34,592 bases of DNA. Source: a virus. The DNA lies in the IMG/VR virus record IMGVR_UViG_3300011253_000717, positions 1-34,592 of that record; one strand, given 5' to 3'. Below are positions 1-7,330 of the stretch, piece after piece. A program made the position numbers and the translations under genes. The notes below the pieces were generated by a model. That model was not told where the DNA came from and did not search any database. It saw only the letters and a list, made by a program, of their open reading frames with translations. The stretch's first letter is position 1, and each line of letters opens with the position of its first letter.

Positions 1-13
1 CCGTTGAATTACC
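1..13. repeat. 13-bp direct terminal repeat, left copy
   Basis: The first 13 bases (ccgttgaattacc) are identical to the last 13 (34580-34592). This marks either a circular assembly overlap or both copies of a cohesive end. The right copy lies 42 bp upstream of the small terminase start, where lambda-type phages usually carry cos. Confidence 0.9.
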
Positions 14-115
14 CATTAGCGGCTTACGCCATAGTACCTTTATAGCCCCCCCACACAGCTCTGTAATGCCCTTACAGGCGTTTTCTTTGAGCACCCTATA
101 CCTACCCACTACCAC
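1..115 (-). CDS. Small ORF crossing the contig junction (5' part)
   Basis: If the two 13-bp ends are joined, a minus-strand ORF runs from a GTG at 115 through position 1 into 34579 and stops at 34530-34532, encoding 54 residues without interruption. It begins just after the stop of the gpZ-like gene and ends 8 nt inside the small terminase gene, an arrangement typical of translational coupling in this genome. No domain is recognised. Two cysteines flank a glycine-rich stretch, and a 7-G run lies inside it. A GTG at 94 is an alternative start, and neither has a strong SD. It may be a chance ORF. Confidence 0.35.
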   Translation of the reverse strand, partial: MVVGRYRVLKENACKGITELCGGAIKVLWRKPLMGNST

Positions 116-116
116 G

Positions 117-770
117 TCACTTACTTGTATTTAGAGCTTGATTTAGGCGGTTAAAAAAGTGCTTGTCGAATGTGTTTTTAATGACGTTTGTAACTATCTT
201 GTCAAATGGGTATCTGGCTTTGTATCTGGCAAATTGAACAAAGGAAAATTCTTTGCGAATATTAGTCCCTCCAGACTTCTTCTTGATATTCATGCGCTGC
301 CATATTCCGTCGTTTTTTGCCATGCCCTTGGGTGTCCCAACAAAAAATTTTGTTTTGTCTGACAGCATAGTGTTCAGCTTTTCCGTCTTGCGCGGTACGT
401 TACCGTATTTGTTCAGGCGCGCCTTTGTTGGCACAGCAAGATACTTCCCTTTTGGTAGTCTGGTCCCGCCTTCCGTCTGTATAGATATATAGTCGTTGCG
501 GTCTTGATCCACACCGGGCAACCCCGGCACTCCCGCCATGTACACCGCACCAGACAAATCTTTTTTCTTAGCCTTTTTGACCCTTACGCCTCGAACCGTC
601 CAAGGTGTTGGGTTGTCCAGATACTGCTTCATGCCGCGTTTAGCTGCGCGCTGTCCAGCAAACGCCGTATCATTGATCGCCAGCATTGTAGCGAACGGCA
701 GTTGCTTGCGCTCCAGATGTGTCATTTCCTTCATCACATCATCAATATTGCTCTTGATACTAACTTGCAC
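117..770 (-). CDS. Tail completion protein, distant gpZ-like
   Basis: The 217-aa product resembles the minor tail protein Z layout of lambda. An N-terminal segment with LPFATMLAINDTAF corresponds to the conserved small-residue AIN motif. A basic middle (residues 45-72) follows, then an FVGTPKG strand and a C-terminal helix starting at RYPFDKI. gpZ-type proteins act at the head-proximal end of the tail so that it can join the head. The start is a GTG with a clear GGAGG nine bases upstream. It overlaps the preceding small gene by 11 nt. Its location is odd: lambda Z lies between FII and U, whereas here it lies upstream of the small terminase, far from the other tail genes. The family call rests on pattern resemblance only. 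Confidence 0.55.
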   Translation of the reverse strand: MQVSIKSNIDDVMKEMTHLERKQLPFATMLAINDTAFAGQRAAKRGMKQYLDNPTPWTVRGVRVKKAKKKDLSGAVYMAGVPGLPGVDQDRNDYISIQTEGGTRLPKGKYLAVPTKARLNKYGNVPRKTEKLNTMLSDKTKFFVGTPKGMAKNDGIWQRMNIKKKSGGTNIRKEFSFVQFARYKARYPFDKIVTNVIKNTFDKHFFNRLNQALNTSK

Positions 771-903
771 CGCTTACACCCTCCCGTGCTGTCCATCCAG
801 CCAGAAAGCACAACCACGCTGTATGCGTGGCATCAGGGCCAAATAGCTTGTCAAACTCAATCCGTGCAAGAGATCTCTCCCGCTCGATAGGCTGGCCATC
901 CAT
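760..903 (-). CDS. Small hypothetical protein, 47 aa
   Basis: An ATG at 903 opens a 47-aa frame overlapping the 3' end of the upstream gene by 47 nt and the gpZ-like gene by 11 nt. The product has an acidic/basic N-terminal helix and a tryptophan- and alanine-rich C-terminus (TAWLCFLAGWTAREG). The same frame is open upstream to 1005, but that part shadows the 60-aa gene. The SD is weak (GGTGG). Tight packing and a protein-like composition support it, but no family is recognised. Confidence 0.5.
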   Translation of the reverse strand: MDGQPIERERSLARIEFDKLFGPDATHTAWLCFLAGWTAREGVSGAS

Positions 904-1039
904 CAGAACCACCACTTGTTTTGTATAGGTCAACCATAGTGCAATACCTGTCCTGAGTATACACCTCGTCATCAAAGTCCAGCGTACCCATGAGCGCCAG
1001 CCCAATCAGAGCCAACCCGCCGATCAAATAATCTCTCAT
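857..1039 (-). CDS. Small membrane-anchored phage protein, 60 aa
   Basis: The ATG at 1037-1039 overlaps the previous stop as ATGA. The N-terminus has one hydrophobic segment (about residues 4-19, LIGGLALIGLALMG), so the protein is probably inserted in or exported through the inner membrane. It is followed by a short polar tail with two cysteines in a YCTMVDLYK...GWP.Y...C pattern. I recall similar short YC-MV-W/Y-GGWPDY proteins as unnamed phage genes. No function can be assigned. Confidence 0.65.
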   Translation of the reverse strand: MRDYLIGGLALIGLALMGTLDFDDEVYTQDRYCTMVDLYKTSGGSDGWPAYRAGEISCTD

Positions 1040-1323
1040 TTTTTTACCCTCTTAGCGCGCTTAGTTTCCCTAAGGAATTGAACGCTTGAAGCCTTCTCCT
1101 TGACCTGCATAGCATCCCTTACAATACTGGGCGACACGCAAAGATATTCTGCAATGTCGTGAGTGCTGAGCTGCGTTCTGGTCACGTAGTTTGTCACTTG
1201 TGTTTGCAAGCTTTTCTCGATTAGATGTTTATTCTCAGCACGAAAGCGCTTGTTGAAACGTTCGATGTGCTGCTTGTTTCCAGCACTCAACAGGCTAAGC
1301 AAGAATAGGTTAGCAGTCATCAT
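1036..1323 (-). CDS. Putative HTH DNA-binding protein, 95 aa
   Basis: The 95-aa basic protein contains a helix-turn-helix-like segment near residues 53-73 (THDIAEYLCVSPSIVRDAM) and a lysine/arginine-rich C-terminus. Its start has adjacent ATG codons at 1323 and 1320 behind a GAGGGGG stretch. It overlaps the ribbon-helix-helix gene by 14 nt and hands over to the next gene by ATGA. It is likely a phage transcription regulator. The HTH call is by eye. Confidence 0.6.
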   Translation of the reverse strand: MMTANLFLLSLLSAGNKQHIERFNKRFRAENKHLIEKSLQTQVTNYVTRTQLSTHDIAEYLCVSPSIVRDAMQVKEKASSVQFLRETKRAKRVKK

Positions 1324-1546
1324 CTAACCCCCTCTGTAACTGCTGGTGTATCCAAGCACTAAGCTTCAACCCCTTGCGGCTTGCTTGCCCTCGCCAAGAA
1401 TCTTTCTGGTCTTGGCTGCATCGGAAATTGACTAAAGTCTCAAAACCGCCGATATAGTGGTTTTTTTGGCCGGTCATACCATGCACCTTTGGCGAAGGAT
1501 TTAAAATCTCTGCCGCCACATCTGAATAATCTTTTCGGTTTCGCAT
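1310..1546 (-). CDS. Putative ribbon-helix-helix protein
   Basis: The C-terminal half reads as a ribbon-helix-helix fold: a short strand (VNFRCS) followed by two helices (KDSWRGQASRKG and LSAWIHQQL). That arrangement is seen in Arc/MetJ/CopG-type DNA-binding proteins. I chose the ATG at 1546 because AAGG sits eight bases upstream; ATGs at 1552 and 1579 are also in frame, and the last would overlap the previous gene. The product would be 78 aa. It sits in a run of small genes behind the promoter at 1837-1864 and is probably regulatory. Confidence 0.6.
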   Translation of the reverse strand: MRNRKDYSDVAAEILNPSPKVHGMTGQKNHYIGGFETLVNFRCSQDQKDSWRGQASRKGLKLSAWIHQQLQRGLDDDC

Positions 1547-1565
1547 AATCATATCCTTGAAATCG

Positions 1566-1808
1566 CTAGAGTGACACATAGCTGCACGCGCTCACAGTTG
1601 GCACTTTTGTTTTTTGGTGGTGCCATTCCTTGACCTCCAATTGAATCTTCAAAGCATTCTGTGGTGTCAGCTTTTTAATCAAATTAACCCTAGCCTTATC
1701 ATTCCGACCGTCTAACCCCCAGAACTCATCGGGTTTAACCCTACCTCGCTTTTGCATGGACAATCGCATAACTGCATAATCTCGCAACTCCTGACCTGCT
1801 ATCAACAT
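1566..1808 (-). CDS. Small hypothetical protein, 80 aa (first gene after promoter)
   Basis: The ATG at 1808 has GAGAGG eight bases upstream and lies about 20 nt downstream of the predicted transcription start of the promoter at 1837-1864. A TTG-started version from 1823 is less likely. The basic product shares a layout with the 68-aa protein encoded just upstream (AG..LR..A...L, then R...I.KLT), so the two may be diverged copies. No known domain is recognised. Confidence 0.6.
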   Translation of the reverse strand: MLIAGQELRDYAVMRLSMQKRGRVKPDEFWGLDGRNDKARVNLIKKLTPQNALKIQLEVKEWHHQKTKVPTVSACSYVSL

Positions 1809-1836
1809 CTTCAAACCTCTCAATTAACATACGCCA

Positions 1837-1864
1837 AGTATACACATTGCGCCAAAAGTGTAAA
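1837..1864 (-). promoter_or_regulatory. Sigma70-like promoter
   Basis: On the minus strand, TTTACA (1859-1864) and TATACT (1837-1842) are separated by 16 bp. The -10 side carries the same GTGTATA context as the three early promoters near 9.3-10.5 kb. It sits in the gap between the 68-aa and 80-aa genes and would drive the small regulator cluster leftward. Confidence 0.6.
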
Positions 1865-1867
1865 CAA

Positions 1868-2074
1868 TTAAATTTGGTCGTCGTCGCAATGCCGTAATTT
1901 CATCGCCAGCGCAAACGTCGGGAAAGTTTGATCAGACAATTTTCTGATCATGCCGATCCGCTCCTTGATATTCTTACACTCAGCCCCTCGCCACCTTTTG
2001 TCCTCGCCTTCCTGCTGCAAAACAAAAATTGCGCGATTCCTAAGCTTTTTCCCAGCAAATTTCACATCGTCCAT
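1868..2074 (-). CDS. Small hypothetical protein, 68 aa
   Basis: The start is taken at ATG 2074, preceded by AAAGG eight bases upstream; the frame is open to 2110 but without an SD. The product is highly basic in its first half (AGKKLRNRAIF) and has an IKERIGMIRKLS segment resembling the corresponding part of the next gene's product. It lies immediately downstream of the repeat-rich region at 2115-2231. A DNA-binding or replication-control role is conceivable but not shown. Confidence 0.55.
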   Translation of the reverse strand: MDDVKFAGKKLRNRAIFVLQQEGEDKRWRGAECKNIKERIGMIRKLSDQTFPTFALAMKLRHCDDDQI

Positions 2075-2114
2075 TTTCTTGCCTTTGTTGATTAAACACA
2101 CCGACCGCACGCAA

Positions 2115-2231
2115 GGGTATCATTGGGTAACACTCCTAAGGAGTGTGTTACCCGTTGATACCCCTAATTTGCGCTTTTTGCCCCCCTAGGGGTAACAAAA
2201 TAAAAAGTGTTATGTTACCCGTTGATACCCC
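2115..2231. repeat. Iteron-like repeats and hairpin, candidate replication origin or operator
   Basis: The 19-mer TGTTACCCGTTGATACCCC occurs perfectly twice (2146-2164 and 2213-2231). An inverted variant (GGGTATCATTGGGTAACAC) lies at 2115-2133 and a partial inverted copy (GGGGTAACA) at 2189-2197. The inverted and first direct copies form a strong stem (GGGTAAC-ACTCCT against AGGAGTGT-GTTACCC) with a 2-nt bulge. The region also holds CCCCTAGGGG. It lies between the primase-helicase and small regulator genes, the usual place for a replication origin or repressor sites. No gene fits here. Confidence 0.6.
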
Positions 2232-2235
2232 TGTT

Positions 2236-4215
2236 TTATGTCACAATTCCTGTCAATAACCGTGATTTTAAGACCTCAGAAGTTGGCTCCCATCCAGATT
2301 GCAATTCGTTCTTTTGTATCAAATCGCTATCTTGCAAAAGGTTTAAAACGCCCCTTTTGAGCTTATTGGTGGCGTAACTTTTTGCTGTTGATTCGGCTTT
2401 ACCGTCCTGTAAAAACCAAGTTTCTGCCGCTGAATATTTCACAATCGGCATACCTGAGACAAGAATCTGGCCACCTAGTGCAAACATATTCTGGAAAGCT
2501 CGCTCGGCATATTTTAGCTTGTCGTCAGCTTTACTGACTTTAACTGGTGCTGCGCCAGCCACTAAAATGGCGCTGGAGACTGGCGCGCCATCCTCATCAA
2601 ACCAACCCTGGATGTCTATGCTCTGCAATTCGACATAGACCGGGTCAACCATTTCAGAGTCTTTTGACTTGCGCTGCACGATCTCGATAGGACCGTTGTC
2701 CTTACTGGGCACCACCGACACTTCTATATCGAGCGCGCCACGCCATGCAGACGACCCTCTAGCCCTGTGCTGGGCCTCGTCACTCACGCCAGTATGGTGG
2801 ACCAAAATCACGCTGCAATTGTAGTCCTGCATAAGTTTTGAGCAGGCGTCGAGCATTGTTTTTGCGTCTTGCGCGCTGTTCTCATCACCCAACAGAAAGC
2901 GGTGCAGGGTGTCAACGACAATGACTCTAGGCAGACTTTCAAGATCTTCCAGCGAGTCCACCACCTTCTGATAGCCCTCTGGCGTGTTCAAATCGCAGCC
3001 TGATCCGCTTAGCCAAACGTTATCGAGATCCATGCCCGTGTGCTGCCTCCACCCCGCAAGGCGCGAGCGCAGACCGTGGTGGCCCTCACCCGCCAAATAA
3101 ACCACCGTGCCTCCGCGAACCTTGTGCCCAAGCCAATCAGTTGCCCTCGCCGCAATCCGTAAGCACCAATCAAGCACCACGAACGTCTTGCCGCCGCCAC
3201 TTGGGCCGTGGACCATAATCAGCGCATTGTCTTGAACCCAACCCTTCACCATCCACGACAACGGCGCTGGTTGAGCGCTAAAGTCAGTTCCTCTCACTAA
3301 CCACTTGCCTGTGTCCGGCATCAGAAGCTCCCGCAAATCACCACCAGCCTGTGCAAAATCATTGGCGTCTGTATCTAATTCCGGCGGGACTACAACCGTA
3401 GCACCGTACTTTTTCGCCGCCTCCTCGGCATACTTTTGCCCAGTGCCGCTCTCGTCGTTGTCGGCAATAATGACAATTTTGCCCTTGTGGTTAGACCTCG
3501 CAAACTGCACAGTGCTAGGAATGTTGGCTGCGTTAAAAGCAACGTAGGTGAACGTTTTGGTTGCTTCGTACACGGTAGCTGCCGTGGCAAACCCCTCGCA
3601 GATGTATATTGTGCGCGTAGGCTTCCCGAGCGCCCAAAAACAGCCGCCAGTCTTTGCTCCGGGGTGAAACTTCTTTTCGCCCTCGCCCGTGATGTATTGC
3701 AGGCTGGCTACATCGCCAAACTGGTCGTATATAGGCACAACAATCCTGCCATCGCCGGTCACCTTTGTGCCGTGGGCATCGATTCCTTTTGCCACTAAAT
3801 AGGGGTGATCTCGGCTCGCCTCGATGCACTCCGCCCAAATCTGATCGACCGCAAAGCTTGCTACCTCCTGACGCTTTGCCTTCTCCTCGTCCCGCAGCTT
3901 CCTCGATTCTGTGAGCCTTTGGCTCAGAGCCATGCGGTCAATATCCGTAAGGTCGCGGTCAACTTCCGCTCGCCACGTAACGTCAAGCCCTAGCTTCCAG
4001 TCACCAAAACGCCCGGCGGGTACACCATCGCCAAACGCCACATACCAGCACGAATTTTTAGGCCCAAATCGGTATATTTTGCCGTCCAAATAAAGGTGCT
4101 CTGGTGGGTCAAGATCCGCCTCAAGCATGGCATTCATAAGCTGAATGTCGGGGGCTTTTTTTCTGGTCGGCGTCGGCCTAAACGGCCCGCCGAATATGTT
4201 TGTTAAGTCAGCCAT
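2236..4215 (-). CDS. Toprim / RepA-like primase-helicase
   Basis: The 659-aa protein combines a Toprim domain with a RecA-like helicase and probably primes and unwinds DNA at the phage origin. Toprim residues are visible as ICEGFA (E207) and ADND (D252, D254). The helicase half has Walker A GPSGGGKT (337-344), Walker B VIVVDT (431-436) and the HHTG motif (473-476) typical of the AAA_25/RepA family. An N-terminal domain precedes the Toprim, but no zinc finger is visible. The C-terminus beyond about 560 may be a winged helix. The ATG overlaps the VRR-NUC stop by 8 nt. The gene closes the replication operon next to the origin-like repeats. No DNA polymerase is encoded, so host polymerase is presumably recruited. 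Confidence 0.85.
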   Translation of the reverse strand: MADLTNIFGGPFRPTPTRKKAPDIQLMNAMLEADLDPPEHLYLDGKIYRFGPKNSCWYVAFGDGVPAGRFGDWKLGLDVTWRAEVDRDLTDIDRMALSQRLTESRKLRDEEKAKRQEVASFAVDQIWAECIEASRDHPYLVAKGIDAHGTKVTGDGRIVVPIYDQFGDVASLQYITGEGEKKFHPGAKTGGCFWALGKPTRTIYICEGFATAATVYEATKTFTYVAFNAANIPSTVQFARSNHKGKIVIIADNDESGTGQKYAEEAAKKYGATVVVPPELDTDANDFAQAGGDLRELLMPDTGKWLVRGTDFSAQPAPLSWMVKGWVQDNALIMVHGPSGGGKTFVVLDWCLRIAARATDWLGHKVRGGTVVYLAGEGHHGLRSRLAGWRQHTGMDLDNVWLSGSGCDLNTPEGYQKVVDSLEDLESLPRVIVVDTLHRFLLGDENSAQDAKTMLDACSKLMQDYNCSVILVHHTGVSDEAQHRARGSSAWRGALDIEVSVVPSKDNGPIEIVQRKSKDSEMVDPVYVELQSIDIQGWFDEDGAPVSSAILVAGAAPVKVSKADDKLKYAERAFQNMFALGGQILVSGMPIVKYSAAETWFLQDGKAESTAKSYATNKLKRGVLNLLQDSDLIQKNELQSGWEPTSEVLKSRLLTGIVT

Positions 4216-4549
4216 TTAATTGTCCTCTCGTCAAAAAATTTAAAACCTGTTCCTTTGCATCGTCCAACCCTCGGCAGACCAGAACCGCATAGCCTATATC
4301 ACCTAAATATCCAAGCCAATCGCGCTGCTCTGGTGACACCACCCCACCCTTTTCGCGTTTCATCTCTATCCATAAATACAGTTCTGGACAAAACAAGTCA
4401 GGAACGCCTCGGCTCACGCCCTCCACCTTCAGCCTAGCGCCTTGAGCCTTGGACCTGCCGCCGCCGTTGGGTATAGCGAAAATTCGTATGGTTGGGAGAG
4501 TTTGCCGGAACCACTTCACAAACTCCCGTTGCACTTCGTGCTCAGTCAT
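4208..4549 (-). CDS. VRR-NUC domain nuclease
   Basis: This is a compact PD-(D/E)XK nuclease of the VRR-NUC family. The signature elements are the IPNGGGRS loop, GVPDLF (catalytic Asp, residue 51) and IEMKR (Glu62, Lys64), then SPEQ..W and a GY..LVC strand. Such proteins are thought to cut branched or recombination-intermediate DNA and often accompany phage helicases. I chose ATG 4549, which forms an ATGA overlap with the preceding stop and begins right at the conserved TEHEVQ.EFVKWFR helix, giving 113 aa. An upstream ATG at 4636 would add 29 basic residues overlapping the zinc-peptide gene. Confidence 0.85.
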   Translation of the reverse strand: MTEHEVQREFVKWFRQTLPTIRIFAIPNGGGRSKAQGARLKVEGVSRGVPDLFCPELYLWIEMKREKGGVVSPEQRDWLGYLGDIGYAVLVCRGLDDAKEQVLNFLTRGQLNG

Positions 4550-4740
4550 CAGAACGGAATCACTTGCAACCACTGATCGCAAGCGTTTTGTTTTTGGTCG
4601 AACCCGGATGGGGGTCTTTCGTTGAAATGCTGGCACAAGCCGTCCTCGTCATAAAAGTCACAAGTGTGACAGCATTTTGGCTGTTGTAAATCATAGTAGC
4701 TTTTAACAAACGCTGGCGGTTCTGGTTTCTCTGGTTTCAT
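4549..4740 (-). CDS. Small four-cysteine (zinc-binding-like) protein
   Basis: This 63-aa protein has a C-x2-C pair (CHTC), a third cysteine after the acidic DEDGLC stretch and a fourth in NACDQW, consistent with a single zinc site. The pattern resembles the C-terminal module of the Cas4-like nuclease (residues 226-265). The gene overlaps the end of the helicase gene by 38 nt and the VRR-NUC gene by ATGA. GGGA lies about five bases before the ATG. It may be an accessory DNA-binding peptide of the replication complex; that is inference. Confidence 0.65.
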   Translation of the reverse strand: MKPEKPEPPAFVKSYYDLQQPKCCHTCDFYDEDGLCQHFNERPPSGFDQKQNACDQWLQVIPF

Positions 4741-6328
4741 AAGTGTCCCAAATTCGTTTAGTTACTCTGTACCATTTTCCGTCTTTTTGAAAACTGATTC
4801 TTGATGGCGGTGAGCTTTGGTTTAAATTCTGGCACATCTCTGGCAGGTCAAATCCGTGAGGGTCTGCCTCAGAGCCTGATTTTTTTATAATCGAAAACAG
4901 CAGTGCGCGAGCCTTGTTGCCTGCATAGCCGTCGTGCAATATCGGGTAATACTCAGTAATTGGCTCTTTATCGAAGCTCATCAAATACCTAACCTTAACC
5001 ATAGATTTGCCGCTAGCTCGGCTAACGTGCGGTGACCAATACCACTCAGACACTTTTACGTCGTTGTCTTTTAAACCCATGATGTCTGAGCTTTTGTCTA
5101 GGCCAAGCGCAATCTTTCTTGCCTCAAACTGCGCGCCGCATGACGGGCAAACCATGACGGACAAGTGCACAATCTCTTGGCATTCGGGGCAACTTTTTAC
5201 CGGCGCTTCACCCTCGCCATTTCCACTTTTTTTAGATGGCGGGACAACGTGCGTGATAGGTCCATGCCTTTGTATGACTTCAGCGAAATCCAGGACCATG
5301 CAATCGTCAGCGTGACTTTTTGGCCGCATCCCTCGACCAACCATTTGCACGTATAGCCCAGGTGACATCGTAGGCCGGCAAAGCGCAATCAGGTCAATGT
5401 CTGGATAGTCAAACCCGGTGGTCAAGACATTCGCGTTTGTAAGAGCTTGGATCATCCCGCTCTTGAACTGCGAGATGATGTCCTGCCGCTCATCGGCTGG
5501 GGTTGACCCGGTGATTGTTTCTGCGCTTACACCTTGAGATCTTAGCGAGTCGCGCATTGCGTAAGCATGTTTTACCCCAGCACAAAAAAACAGCCAATGC
5601 CTCCGGTCTTGCGCGTAGCGGATGACCTCACTAACCACATCAGTAGTTACCTCGTCGTCATCGACGGCTCGCTGTAAGTCACTTTCTACAAACTCACCGC
5701 CCCGTTTTTTAACGCCATCCAAATTGAAATGCGTGTCGGTCAGCTTGGACTTGAGCGGAGCAAGATAGCCTTTTTCAACGAGCGCGGGGATCGGCGCGAT
5801 CTCATCCAGCAGATCGTCAAAGATTGCATCGCCTTTATGGATCTCGCCATGCCCCAGCCTATAAGGTGTGGCGGTAAGTCCGATTACCCTAAGATACGGG
5901 TTGACTTTTGTGAGCTGGTCGATGAGCTTGCGATAACCGCCCTCGGCCCCGTGGTTGATCAGGTGACACTCGTCAACAATGATTAAGTCAATGTGCCCAA
6001 TCTCATCCGCTCGATCTCTTACAGACTGAATGCCTGCAAACGTGATCGAGTCGAAATTTCTCTGCTTGAGTCCAGCGCTGTAAATCCCTAACGGCGCTCT
6101 AGGCCACGCGTCAAGCATTTTGCCGGCGTTTTGCTCGATTAGTTCTTTCACGTGGGTAAGCATCAAAATGCGCGTCTCTGGCCACGTCTGGACGCTGTGG
6201 CGGCATATTTCTGCTACGATGTGGCTTTTGCCCGATCCAGTAGGCAGCACAAGGCAAGGATTGCCGTCATACTTTTCCAAATAATCGTGCAGATCATCAA
6301 TCGCACGCTGCTGGTAGTCTCTCAACAT
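4703..6328 (-). CDS. SF2 DEAD/DEAH-type helicase
   Basis: The 541-aa protein is a superfamily 2 helicase of the type III restriction/UvsW-like group. Visible motifs are Walker A PTGSGKS (29-35), DECH (119-122), TATP (152-155) and motif VI QMVGRGMRP (328-336). A four-cysteine zinc finger follows (C380, C383, C394, C397) and then a C-terminal domain that recurs in phage versions. It probably remodels replication forks or recombination intermediates. It lies 12 nt after the nuclease gene, with GAGAG before the ATG, and overlaps the zinc-peptide gene at its end. Confidence 0.88.
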   Translation of the reverse strand: MLRDYQQRAIDDLHDYLEKYDGNPCLVLPTGSGKSHIVAEICRHSVQTWPETRILMLTHVKELIEQNAGKMLDAWPRAPLGIYSAGLKQRNFDSITFAGIQSVRDRADEIGHIDLIIVDECHLINHGAEGGYRKLIDQLTKVNPYLRVIGLTATPYRLGHGEIHKGDAIFDDLLDEIAPIPALVEKGYLAPLKSKLTDTHFNLDGVKKRGGEFVESDLQRAVDDDEVTTDVVSEVIRYAQDRRHWLFFCAGVKHAYAMRDSLRSQGVSAETITGSTPADERQDIISQFKSGMIQALTNANVLTTGFDYPDIDLIALCRPTMSPGLYVQMVGRGMRPKSHADDCMVLDFAEVIQRHGPITHVVPPSKKSGNGEGEAPVKSCPECQEIVHLSVMVCPSCGAQFEARKIALGLDKSSDIMGLKDNDVKVSEWYWSPHVSRASGKSMVKVRYLMSFDKEPITEYYPILHDGYAGNKARALLFSIIKKSGSEADPHGFDLPEMCQNLNQSSPPSRISFQKDGKWYRVTKRIWDTYETRETRTASVC

Positions 6329-6340
6329 ATCTTATCTCTC

Positions 6341-7330
6341 TTAACCGTAAATTTTGGCGCCGACAAAATCGGCCTTGATTTGCGCCGTCTCGCTAGCAGC
6401 GCAAGCGGGTGCGTTTGCAATCAGTTCGCTGCTCGTTAGGTTTTCTGGGCCATTTTTTACCGTGTGGCCGTTGACATCAAAAGCCGCGACGGTAGGCGTT
6501 GACTCGCTTGCCACAATTTGCCACGGCACCAGGTCCGGGTGCAACACATGCTTGTCACAGCCCTTTAGCTGAAAATCGAAAGGCACAACATCGTCGAACT
6601 GGTTGCAATGCCACGTAGAGTCGCCCCTAGCTGTGCTGTGCGCACAGGTACGACAGTTGACCTCCTTGGTCAATTTTGTCTTGTGGCAAAATTCATGCGC
6701 TGGACAGAATTTGCACTGATACCAGCTCGGGTCAGTTGATATCGGCTCTGGCATCCTCTCGGCTTGTGCGATCCTGTGACCCTTCGCGACCAGCGCCGCC
6801 GCTTCTTCAGGGTCAAACTCAACTGACTCTATATAGTATTGGTCATCATTTTTGCACACCGCAACATATAAGCCCTTACTGATCTTTAGACCAAGCATGT
6901 AAAGCTGCATCTGCGCCCAGTGCGTCGGCTTTGACTTTTTTACACCGTTTTTTTTAACATCCTTAAAGCTAGCCAAAGCATGCGTCTTGAACTCGGCCAC
7001 ATGTCGATCATCTGGTGAGCCCGGCACCCCACGCTCAATAATCAAATCTGCGCTGCCCTTTACATGCGATCCAAAATCAACCGCAGCCTGATCAGTCCCG
7101 ACCTCGATGCCTGCAAGTATCAAATCTCGGATTATCTGCGGTTCTTCGAGGTGACCCCGACGAAACAAGCGCAGGATTCTGCCGGGAAACTTTTGGATAA
7201 CAGCTAACCTAAAATTTAGCCAAACCCACCTGTCGCATGGATGACCGAGGTTGGAGCAACCCAAGTGCGCCCGTGGGCGCTCCTGAGTCGCTTCGTGAGC
7301 CTCATCAATCAACGTGATTAACGCTTCCAC
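6341..7330 (-). CDS. Cas4/RecB-like PD-(D/E)XK exonuclease with extra zinc module
   Basis: The 329-aa protein has the RecB-type nuclease core: D95 in GSADLI, E113 and K115 in AEFKTH, and a QMQLY helix at 140-144. One or two N-terminal cysteines (C25, C32) and a C-terminal triplet (C206, C209, C215) match the iron-sulphur cluster arrangement of Cas4-like exonucleases. A second four-cysteine module follows (C226, C229, C242, C258), then a low-similarity tail. It probably resects DNA ends for the Sak4-like annealing pathway encoded upstream. The start is GTG, overlapping the SSB-like gene by 13 nt, with no obvious SD. Confidence 0.8.
   Translation of the reverse strand: MEALITLIDEAHEATQERPRAHLGCSNLGHPCDRWVWLNFRLAVIQKFPGRILRLFRRGHLEEPQIIRDLILAGIEVGTDQAAVDFGSHVKGSADLIIERGVPGSPDDRHVAEFKTHALASFKDVKKNGVKKSKPTHWAQMQLYMLGLKISKGLYVAVCKNDDQYYIESVEFDPEEAAALVAKGHRIAQAERMPEPISTDPSWYQCKFCPAHEFCHKTKLTKEVNCRTCAHSTARGDSTWHCNQFDDVVPFDFQLKGCDKHVLHPDLVPWQIVASESTPTVAAFDVNGHTVKNGPENLTSSELIANAPACAASETAQIKADFVGAKIYG

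Noticed and set aside
760-1005. 81-aa version of the small gene ending at 760
   Set aside because: Its first 34 residues are an out-of-frame reading of the 60-aa membrane protein gene; only the part from 903 is plausible.
159-2189. Plus-strand ORFs in the left region
   Set aside because: They lie opposite well-supported minus-strand genes or repeats, lack sensible SDs, and their products show no protein-like motifs.
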